Positions 52,701 through 61,707 of a stretch of 64,000 nucleotides of DNA are shown here, piece after piece. This stretch comes from Vanrija pseudolonga. Lineage: Eukaryota; Basidiomycota; Tremellomycetes; Trichosporonales; Trichosporonaceae. How positions within the stretch are numbered: position 1 is the stretch's first letter; each line of letters opens with the position of its first letter. The position numbers were made by a program, and so were the translations under genes. The notes beneath the pieces are model-generated. The model searched no databases. It was not told the DNA's origin and worked only from the letters and a program-made list of their open reading frames with translations. The stretch covers positions 806,001 to 870,000 of the forward strand of contig NC_085851.1 of NCBI RefSeq assembly GCF_020906515.1, read 5' to 3'.

Positions 52701-53311
52701 CATGTGGGGTTCATATGATAGGCGTCCATTGCCAGCATTAGGCATCGGGGCCTTTCTAAACGATGACGGGAGGTTAGAATGGTACTCACCGAACTGGTTG
52801 AACTGCTGGGCCTGAGGAAGCTGGTGGACTGGTTGTAACAGCAGCTGTGGTTGGACCGGTTGCAAGTAGACTTGGGGTTGGGGCTGCTGAATTGGCGGCG
52901 GCGACTGGCTGGCCGCAAGGCTTGCCGGGAAACTGGCCGGGTGCTGGGTCTGGTTGAGAACGGTTGACAGTGCCTCAAGCTCTGTCATGCCCTCGGCGAC
53001 ACGAGATCGCCACTGAAGCCAGTCCTGGACCGTTTGTTGCGGAAGCGGAGGGTGGGCGAGAAACTCGCGCTGGAGCCAGGCGAGCTGCTCGTTGCTCGTA
53101 CTGTAGGGTCGGAAGTCCAGTGTGGGCGACGTGTGTGGGTTGGTGCCACACGGGTGGAGGTGGGTTGGGAGAGGGGTGACGGAAGCGGATTGGTGTATGG
53201 TGCGGTGCGGAGAGTGTGCGTGCGTGAAGGATGTCTCGTGAGCCCGAGAACAGGGGGGTTACAAGGAAAGAGGTGCGTACGCGTACTTCTGCAGCGCGAC
53301 CCAAGCGTCCA
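49786..53311 (-). CDS. PNUTS/Ppn1-like PP1 regulatory protein (TFIIS-N and CCCH finger)
   Basis: A three-exon model (53311-53286, 53100-52790, 52271-49786) gives 940 residues with exact phase. Introns are 185 and 518 nt, long for this locus. The N-terminus contains LAWLQREFLAHPPLP and VQDWLQWRSRVAEG, a helical, homeodomain-like segment. A Gln/Pro-rich stretch follows, then a TFIIS N-terminal (LW) domain at about residues 370-500 (IIPLFRILQRTDMPVNYIL, IGKLAVWIGEK). KKGHLVRWVD is a plausible PP1-docking site. A Gly/Asn-rich region precedes a C-terminal CCCH finger, CKYYQDGFCKAGNSCTFLH. This order matches PNUTS/PPP1R10, and S. pombe Ppn1 of the Dis2-Ppn1-Swd2.2 module, which controls PP1 in transcription termination. 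Nuclear. The first exon is the least certain part. Confidence 0.82.
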
Positions 53312-53933
53312 TCGGATGATGGGGAGGGTGTAGAGCTACTGCTGCTGCCTGCCCTGGGGAGGATGGACCGACCGTGTTGCACGACGACGAACAGACGCCT
53401 TACACACAATGGCCGCCTTGGTCACAAGAAGCGGAAGTCACTGGGGTTTCACCAGACGATGGATTTCTCAAGAAGTATGTACTCCTAGAGTTCTATAAGG
53501 TATCTCTGCGTACTACTCCCCTCCTGACCTCATGCAATACTAACGTCGGCGAGACTGAAATACAGTGAGGGAGTGGGTGTTGGATGAAGGAAGAGGGGAA
53601 TGAGGAGTGGTGATGATGAGCGGTCGTGGGTGGTGAATCGAGCGGCAAGTGGCCAGCGGCGCTGGAGGGGGAACTGTAGCTCAGGGTAACGGCATTAGCA
53701 ACTTTCCCCGACGAGGCACTTTGCCACCGAGCGATAACAGACGGAGGGGAGGGCCGCCACGTGCATGTCACGTGCGTTCCCTAACTGCCTCGTCATTGCG
53801 GGGCTGAACGCCTCCTCACCCGCCGTTTCTAATGCGATGCCTGCCATCGGCGCGACTGTTGTCATACCTGCCAAAGAAGTCGAACGCGTCGAATCAAGAC
53901 CACTCGAGCCGCAAGAGCAACGAGCACCCCACC
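53312..53933. promoter_or_regulatory. divergent promoter region, PNUTS-like / CLC genes
   Basis: 622 bp between opposite start codons. No TATA box recognised and no gene. A GAGGAATGAGGAGTGGTGATGATG purine-rich patch lies at about 53590-53630. Confidence 0.45.
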
Positions 53934-56900
53934 ATGTCGTACCCACCGGCACCAGGATCGCTCGACCCACACGGCGACGGCGGCGAGGACCCGCACTTGT
54001 CAGTCGGCGGTGCTGGGCCGTCGTCGTCACGACCACCACCGGCCTTTGACGCCGAGGTCGAGCTGCAGCAGATCAAGTGAGTCGGTGTCAAGTTGAGCTT
54101 GATGCTGACACTTCCACAGACGCTACGAGGACTTTAGCACAGTAGGCGAGTCGGCTGTCGTCGTCGTAGTCAGCACCAGCCCTAACGCTTCACAGACTGG
54201 ATCCAGGACTCGCTGCGAGAACGGAACCCGAAGAGCCGGAGTCTGCCTCGTCCCGGGTCGCTACTCGACCGTCTGAACAGCCTCGACGGTGTCTTGGGTT
54301 ATCTCTGGCGCGCGATCGCCAGGGCGTACCAGGAGGGCGAAAGTTATGTTGTCATTACGCTCGTTGGTGGGTAGCATCCTCCTGGAACGCCGACTGACCC
54401 ACCAGGAATTGGCATCGGCGTCAGCGCGGCTCTCATGGCCATCATCACGGGATGGCTGTCAGACATCAAGCTCGGCCACTGCTCGACGGGCTGGTGGCTC
54501 GGCCGCAAGTTCTGCTGTATCGAGATCTCCGAGGACGGCGGCTGCGACGAGTGGCATGACTGGGGCGCGATTCCGCCGTTCCCTTGGCTTGTGTACATCA
54601 CCTACGCTGTGGGTGTTCCCAGAGGTGGTCTCGTAGACATCGGCTAACGACGCAGGGCCTTTTCTGCGGAACCGCCGCGTATCTCGTGCGCAGCTTCGCG
54701 CCATACGCAGCCGGCTCGGGTATCTCGGAGATCAAGTGTATCCTCGGTGGCTTCATCATTAATGGTTATCTGAGCTTCGAGACGCTCGTGATCAAGGCAT
54801 TGACCATGGTGGGTGATACAGTTCGGTCCTTCTGACCCACCAGCCCCTCTCGATTGGCTCGGGCTTGTCAGTTGGCAAGGAGGGCCCCTCGGTCCATGTG
54901 GCGTGCGCGGTCGGCAATGTGGTCGGCAGCCTCTTCCCGCGGTTCCGCGATAGCCAGCGTGAGTTGCCTGTGCAAGTGATGGCCGTGACTAATGTTTGCA
55001 GTCAAGATGCGCGAGGTCCTGACAGCTGCAAGCGCGGCTGGCGTGGCAGTTGCGTTCGGCTCGCCTATCGGAGGCGTGCTGTTCTCGATCGAGGAGATGA
55101 ACCAAGCCTTCTCCACTCGCACCATGTGGAGGAGCTTCTTCTGTGCTCTGGTGGCGACGTTTACTCTCTCTGTAAGCTCCGAACGCGACCGCTTGAGCTA
55201 AGACCCCAGTCCATGGACCCATTCCGTACTGGCAAGCTCGTCCTGTTCACCGTCTCATACGACCGCGACTGGCACTACTTTGAAATCCCGGCATACATTC
55301 TCATCGGTGTCTTTGGCGGTTGTTACGGCGCCTTTGTGTCCAAGTACAACCTCCAAGTCGCCGCGTTCCGCCGCAAGCACCTCGCCAAGCACGGCGTTGC
55401 CGAGGCGGTGGTTCTCGCAGTCGGAACCGGCATGATCGGCTACATGAACCGCTTCCTCAGAATCGACATGACTGAGAGCATGTCGATTCTCTTCCGAGAG
55501 TGCGAGGGTGGCGGAGACAAGGACGGCCTGTGCCAGGCTTCGTCACAATGGCGCATGGTCTACTCGCTCCTCCTTGCGACGATTATCCGCATCGGCTTCA
55601 TCATCGTGTCGTACGGTAGCAAGGTCCCGGCCGGTATCTTTGTGCCGTCCATGGCGGTGGGTGCGACATTCGGTCGTATGATTGGTATTCTCGTCAAGGC
55701 GCTCCAACAGTGGGTAGCAAAGTCACCTCATAGCTAACCCACTCAGATCATTCCCCAACGCTCCGTGGTTTGCGTCTGCGTGCGCGCCCGACGCGCCGTG
55801 CATCACGCCCGGCACCTACGCTTTCCTCGGTGCTGGTGCTGCCCTCGGCGGCATTACCAACCTCACGGTTACCGTCGTCGTCATCATGTTCGAGCTCACC
55901 GGTGCCCTCACCTACGTCTTGCCGACAATGATCGTCATTCTCGTGACCAAGGCTGTGAGCGACCAGATCGGGAAGGGCGGCATTGCCGAGCAGATGATTC
56001 GCTTCAACGGGTACCCCTTCTTGGAGAAGGAGGATGCCGAGGCGGGTGACAAGGCGTTCTTCGAGCCCAGTGAGTTGGCAACTTCCGCTTCTGGAACTCT
56101 CAACTGACACCCTCCAGTCGGCCACATCATGCGCAAGGACCTCGTCGTCATCCCTGCCACTGGCGTTCCTCTTGAGCAGATCAGCGAACTAGTCCAGTCG
56201 ACCAGCTACCAGGGCTTCCCTGTGGTGAAGAGCGACGAGGATAGGTCGATCGTCGGCTTTATGCGCAAGCATGAACTCCGCTTTGCCCTCGACCGCGCAC
56301 GGAGGACACACAACGTGTCCCCCAACGCGCTGTGCACCTTCCAGGAGACCAACGACAGCCTCGAGCACCTGTCCCACCGCGACGTTGTCATTCCCAACCA
56401 GGGAGCAACCGGTGGAAACCCATACGGCTCTGGCGAGGGTGCCAACCGTGTCGACTTTGGACAGTACCTCGATGAGGTGGGTAGCTAGCGTCGACGCAGA
56501 TTCGAAGCTGACTCCACCAGACGCCCCTCACAGTGTCGCCCAAGATGCCGCTGGAGATTGTCCTCCAGCTCTTCCGCCGTATGGGACCGCGAGTCATTCT
56601 TGTGTCCCACGAGGGCACGCTCGTCGGCCTTGTGACGATCAAGGACGTGTTGCGGCATGAGGCGAGCGAGAAGCACCGCGTCGCGACAGCCGAGAACGCC
56701 GCCTCGCGCTCCAGACAAGCCAGCTGGGATGGTGGCTGGGGTGGCCAGCCCGGAGCTCCCGACCGCGCGCCAGCCCTCGAGGGTCTCCTAGAAGACGGTT
56801 TCACATGGGCCCGCACCCACGGTGTCGGCGTTGTCAACACTGCGCTGCAGCGCGTGCGACAGTACAATGGGACGCCGCCTAGGAGTGACGAGGCGTACAG

Positions 56901-56943
56901 GTTTGAGATGAACGAGGAGCCGCAGCAACAGCAGCAGCGCTAG
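53934..56943 (+). CDS. CLC-family chloride channel/transporter with CBS domains
   Basis: Eleven exons give 861 residues with consistent phases throughout. The second intron (54146-54195) has a GC donor (GCGAGT), the only choice that keeps the conserved FSTVDWIQDS N-terminal motif. CLC signatures: [27 protein letters not shown] with the gating Glu, [29 protein letters not shown] and the pore Tyr region ([16 protein letters not shown]). Two CBS domains follow (about residues 560-760), the second containing [20 protein letters not shown]. Yeast Gef1-type proteins acidify and balance charge in Golgi, endosomes and vacuoles and support copper loading of Fet3. The next gene is a copper transporter, possibly by coincidence. 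A Q-rich tail ends the protein. Confidence 0.94.
54146..54195 (+). other. GC-AG intron in the CLC gene
   Basis: 50-nt intron with donor G|GCGAGT, branch CTAAC and acceptor CACAG. A GT donor 4 bases upstream (GTAGGC) would put the rest of the gene out of frame. Confidence 0.65.
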
Positions 56944-56991
56944 ACACTTGGTGATATAGAGTCCGACAATGCATGGTCATATTGAAGTGCA

Positions 56992-57800
56992 CTAGTGGCA
57001 AGCGAGGCCCTTACCAGCACCCAAGAGCGATCTGGCGGGTCAGCGAGTGCAAGTATGCTCTACCCACCCAAGGTCGATCTCATCCTCGTAGATGTAGTGC
57101 CCAATACCGGCGCCGACAACGATAGCAGAGAAGAGGTACGTGTTGTACGTCATGGCGACGAGCATGAGCTAGTGTCTGTTAGCGTTCGCGTAGTCTCAAC
57201 CACTCACCCAGTACGCGATGGCCACCGACGCAGCGTACAGCGCAGCACGGCGCACGCGCGCATGCTTGGGCAGCTTGAAGACCTGTTCGCCGCGCGGCGC
57301 GGTGTCCACTGCCGAGTAGGACGACGTCGGCGTGCCCGCGTTCGCCTGGGCCGCGAGGGCGGCGGCCACGCGCCGCTCGTAGGCGCGCGTGTGGGCGAGC
57401 AGGGCGGCGTAGCCTACCGAGATGGCGATGATGGCGAGGCTGGGTGATGAGCTTCGGCACGGAACGAAAGGGAGAGGGGAGAGGGCTGCGGTCGGCTGTG
57501 CGACTTGGATTGTCACCGCCTTGTACTGGCAGTGGTGGGGAAGAAGTGAGAGGAAGAGTGAACAGGCCGGGTTATATACGACACACCGCCCACTCACCAC
57601 GACACGACCATGCCCGTCCACCCCGCAACGTGCCAAGAGCGGAACACGACGCAGGTGTCGGCCACCTGGTGATTCCAGAGCATGTTCATCTGGGCGAGGT
57701 CAGCGCCGGTGTGTGGAGGTGCTGAACGTACAGAGCACTTGGGCGCCGTCGCGCCGCCGCCGCTGCCTCCGCCGTGTCCTCCATGTCCTCCGTGGTCCAT
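56992..57800 (-). CDS. Ctr-family copper transporter
   Basis: Five exons, about 177 residues. The Met/His-rich extracellular start (MDHGGHGGHGGG, then MNMLWNHQ) is followed by three membrane segments. The copper path is marked by the MxxxM motif in LMLVAMTYNTYL in TM2 and the packing GxxxG motif in VVGAGIGHYIY in TM3. The chain ends with GKGLACH, whose Cys-His pair resembles the Ctr copper-exit motif. Ctr proteins are trimers that import Cu(I) at the plasma membrane or export it from the vacuole. The last exon is short and was found by phase. The gene is tail-to-tail with the CLC gene, with 48 bp between stops. Confidence 0.9.
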
Positions 57801-58124
57801 TGTGAGTCGTGGGATGAAGAGTGGGGAGAGAAGTGTCGATGGGAAGAAGATAAACACGCTGGACCAGTCGCCTCACGTCATGTGTCCATCGCCGCGAAAG
57901 ACGCGCACCGCCAAGTGGCGAATTAGCAAGTTGATTACAAAATGACGTTAAGGGCTCGCGGCAATTCAATTACACTCCACGCGCCACGCGCTGCACGCCC
58001 TAATCACCACGTGGCCTCCACCTCCCGTCGCGCCGTTGTGCGCGTCTTTTGCCGACTTTCAGGAGGATTCTTGGCGACTTTCTTTTGGTCGTCTGCACAC
58101 CAACTGCCAGCCAACTTTCGCGCC
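57801..58124. promoter_or_regulatory. divergent promoter, Ctr gene / unknown gene
   Basis: 324 bp between opposite starts. I looked for copper-response elements (TTTGCTC or its complement) and saw none. No gene. Confidence 0.4.
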
Positions 58125-60233
58125 ATGGTCCTCGCTCGCGCGGCGCGCTTCTTCCAGAAGCTGAGTGAGGAGGCGGCGGCTTCCGTCGCCGCAGCCGAGG
58201 CGGCCAAACGGGCACCGGTGACCAAGACGTTCAACAACGAGCTCGACATGGTGCTCCGAAGACAGGATCCGCACGACCGTATCCTCTTCGAGCCGGCCCG
58301 CCGGTTTCAGAAGTTTTCTGGAGGGCTGGCGTTGGAGTACCTTTCTGTGAGTCGGGAGGGTCAAGGTACGCTCATGCTGATGTGTAGAGGAGTGCCAAGT
58401 CGTTCTCGGCCCACCTCATCCCCTTCTACAACATTGCCATGATTGCGCACATCCGACCAAGCATGTACGACATTTCGACAGGGCGCCGGCCACTCGGTTC
58501 CCGGCTTCGCGCCGAATCGTATGTCTCCCTCGAGGGATGCACAGTGGCCGCTGTGCCGAGAGATCACTGGGCCTTGTAAGTGACGAGTCGAGCGAACCAG
58601 TGCGCTGACAAGCCAGCGGCGTGGTACTCAACGACGACCTCTTCGACATTGCTGGCGGCCCAAAGGTCGGGGACCTGCCCAAGAGCAAGGAGAGTCTTGC
58701 AGAAGGGCGAATGAGTTCATTTAAGAGTTCAATGCCAACGTACCCTGGATCCGACGGATACAACAACCTGTCGTTTAGCACACAAGACTACTTTGACTCG
58801 TTGCCCGACTGGCTGAATAAGAAGGCGCCTTTGAGCGGGGATCCAAAAGATGCGACCACCCCTCTGTTTGCGTACGGCCCCCCACGGTTTACAAGGCTCG
58901 AACAGGAGGCGATTGTCCACCGTCAGAACAATGCCAAGGAGGCCAACGAGGGAATGGTAGAAGGGAACCAGCTGGACGGGGACATGGTGCGTGGGTTATA
59001 CGAGACGACACTGACGCTTCCAGGAAGTATACGCCTTCCCACAGTATCGTGCGTTCTGCTGAGTGACCATTTGCTGACGTGTAGGGCTGGTCTACAAGGC
59101 CGAGTTGTTTGACGGGGGCGTCACCATTGCCGATGCGTCTGACGCCCTCGATAAGAGAATGTGGAGGCTTGAGCCGTTTACGCCGACATCACTGGCCCGA
59201 CGACCAGGCTACATTTTAGTAAGTGGCGTGGAAAGGAGCGTAGCTGATATCTAGCACGTCGATCAGAAGCAGAGCGAAGCCAACCGCTGGATAAGGAATA
59301 ACTGGTTCAAAGAAACCCCTCCATTTTTGATGTCGACCGTTTCCGACGTCAAGACCGACGCCCTCCACAACATTGTTCTCAGGAGCATGCTCCGAAACCC
59401 AGTGTCAAAGGACACGTGGGAGGATCCGTTCTTGCTGCCGATGGTCAACTTTGCACAGCGAGGCACAAAGGACATGGTCGCAGTGCGGTGAGTTGAACAA
59501 GCGTTGCCGAAGTTGACGCGGATCAGAGACTATGCGACAGTCCACCTCATGCTCGGGGGAGAGGGCTCTGGTCGACCTTCGTTATTCGGCACCGCGACCA
59601 CGGCAAAACTTTCCCAGCGCCTTCAGAATAAGAGGGCCAAGGCCTCGGCCGCTGCCGCACCACCTCCTCAAGCCAAGCCAGAAAATCAACCCCTACCGCC
59701 ACCAAGGGCGCCCGCACGCATCCCATCGCATCTGCTGCAGAGCCGCCATAATGATGGCGCACGCCAATCGCTGACACGTCGCGTGGCTGGCCAAGTTGAC
59801 CGGCAACGGCAGTGGCTGTCAGCCACAGAACAACAGGCCAAGCTTACCAAAGAAGAGGCCAAGCGCAAAGCCGATGCCGAGAAGCAACGGGCCGCCGCTA
59901 ATGGTCGCCCGCTGCCTCTTGACCGCCCCGTGTCCGACAAACAAGGATACTACAAGGTTCTCGATATTGCCCTCACGCGCGACTTTATCGACTACACGAT
60001 GGAAGAGATCATCAACAGGCGGATAAAGGACAAGCGCAACAAGATGATTCTTGAGAACCACCCAGATTACTCGGCGAGCGCTGCCGAAGAGGACACCAGG
60101 ACTGATCGCGCGGCCCGGATCAATGTTGCATTCGACCACCTAGAGACTTGTACGTGGACAGGGGTCGTATTAGCACACTGACACGCACTCAGGTGAGCTC
60201 CGAGTCAAGTACCACAACTCGCACCGCCGCTAG
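58125..60233 (+). CDS. unrecognised protein with C-terminal J-like HPD segment
   Basis: Eight exons in phase, about 585 residues. The N-terminus (MVLARAARFFQKL, then Ala/Lys-rich) could be a mitochondrial presequence. Residues 30-370 have no family I know, with IPFYNIAMIAHIRPSMYDIS and PFTPTSLARRPGYIL. A Pro/Ala/Gln-rich linker and an Arg/Lys/Glu helix follow (LTKEEAKRKADAEKQRAAA). The last about 80 residues look like a divergent J domain: GYYKVLDI, a basic helix (IINRRIKDKRNKMILEN), the tripeptide HPD and then ARINVAFDHLETCELRVKYH. If real, it would recruit an Hsp70, perhaps in mitochondria. The J call is tentative; the gene itself is well supported. Confidence 0.75.
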
Positions 60234-60297
60234 AATTGCATAGCCACCTCGCATTATACTTGTACACTGCATGTACGCAATCCGCATCTATATACAT

Positions 60298-61368
60298 CTA
60301 TGTCGTTGTCTCCCACGTCGCCTCGAGGAAGGCGACAAAGCCCGACGCGACCTCGGGCTCGGTCCAGTTGCCTGCTGAGCGTGCGTTACTCTTCTGCGCC
60401 TGGATCTGCTGGGCCTCAAACTGGCGCTTGAGGCGCTGCAGCTCCGCGAGCGTGGGCCTGCGGCCGTGCGGCAGGTGGAGGACGAGTTTTCCAGCGGCAG
60501 GTGGGGACGGCACGGGGAAGGTGTTGGCGCCGGGCGCGGCTGTCAAATGCTGCAGCAGGGACTGGACGAGCGCGGTGGTGGTGTTTGTCAGTGTCTGCAG
60601 CGTGCCAGGTGGCGGTTTTCCGCGCTGCGTGCGTGTGAGCAAAGCGCGAGCAACCGGCACCCACAGTGACCACTGCACCCGTTGGTGGCTTCTTCTCTCC
60701 CTTGGTGACGGCAGCCCAGATGTCGTCGGCGGGCAGCGCCTCGTCCCAAGGCACGGTGAATAGCGGCGCATCCCACCGCTGCATCGAGTTGGGCTCCTCG
60801 TACCGCATAATGAGGTTGTCAAAGCTGCGGCGGCGTGAGCACGGCGTCTCGCGGCGGCGCCTGAGCTCGACTGGGTGCCTCGGCGCTCGGTCTCGCCCTC
60901 GCCAAACTCACGTCGCCTCCTTGTACTGCTCGTCCTCTGCCCTCGCCGCATGCCACTCGCGGCACTTGTCCGGTGGCGCGGCAACACGCACCGTCGCGAC
61001 GCGCACATGCGCCTCCCGGGCCGCACAGTACATCTGGTACCGGAAGCCCTTGATGTAGTTTGCCGAGTCGACAATGGTGATGGTGTTGGGCGAGAGGGCG
61101 CGCGTGGCCGCCGTGAAGAGGGCTGCGCGGGAGGGTTTCTCGGCGGCAGAGGCTGTGGCGGGTCAGCTTGCGAAGGAAGGTCGTCGGTCAGCTCACAGTC
61201 GTACGCTGCCCGCGTGACATGGCTCCCGGCGTCGTCGACGAGCACGACGTCAAACTTCTGGCCGGTGTACGACGGGCTGGCTATCCGCGCCTCAAAGTCG
61301 GCCTTGAGCTCGCGTGCGCGCGTCGTCTTGCCCGAGCAGGGGAATCCCGAGATTGTGACGAGCGCCAT
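60298..61368 (-). CDS. KTI12: Elongator-associated P-loop protein Kti12
   Basis: Four exons, about 290 residues. The P-loop GFPCSGKTTRARELK at the very start and FDVVLVDDAG place it in the KTI12/PSTK family. TITIVDSANYIKGFRYQMYC is the most typical block, followed by RYEEPNSMQRWDAPLFTV and a C-terminal LKRQFEAQQIQ region before EVASGFVAFLEATW. Kti12 binds Elongator and tRNA and is needed for wobble-uridine (mcm5/ncm5) modification. The third intron uses a GTGGGT donor. It lies tail-to-tail with the J-like gene (about 64 bp) and head-to-head with the Mdv1-like gene. Confidence 0.92.
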   Translation of the reverse strand: MALVTISGFPCSGKTTRARELKADFEARIASPSYTGQKFDVVLVDDAGSHVTRAAYDCELTDDLPSQADPPQPLPPRNPPAQPSSRRPRAPSRPTPSPLSTRQTTSRASGTRCTVRPGRRMCASRRCVLPRHRTSAASGMRRGQRTSSTRRRREFGEGETERRGTQSSSGAAARRRAHAAAALTTSLCGTRSPTRCSGGMRRYSPCLGTRRCPPTTSGLPSPRERRSHQRVQWSLWVPVARALLTRTQRGKPPPGTLQTLTNTTTALVQSLLQHLTAAPGANTFPVPSPPAAGKLVLHLPHGRRPTLAELQRLKRQFEAQQIQAQKSNARSAGNWTEPEVASGFVAFLEATWETTT

Positions 61369-61707
61369 GTGGAAGTAATGTTGTTGTTGGGTCGAGTGGG
61401 CGCCGCCGCCAAAAGTGGAGGAGGTGGAAATTGGTGTCCGAGTGGTCGTCAGCCAGTCGCAACTCACTTCACTCGCGCACACTTTGACTTTGGCCCACGG
61501 CACCCAACACAACCCCATCTCACTCTTGTCACATTTCTCTCAAAGAACATTCTTGCATCGCGCGCCACCATCACTTCGTGCCCACGGCATAACTCCACAC
61601 TACACGCATCAGCACCTGCATACGCCCCTTCTCTGCGGCTGCTCGCCGCCTGCCCCCCCTAGCGTAGCCGACTAGCCGCCTAGCCCCTCGCGAGAGTGAC
61701 CGGAGCC
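61369..61707. promoter_or_regulatory. divergent promoter, KTI12 / Mdv1-like genes
   Basis: 339 bp between start codons. No recognisable TATA box or repeat. Confidence 0.4.
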
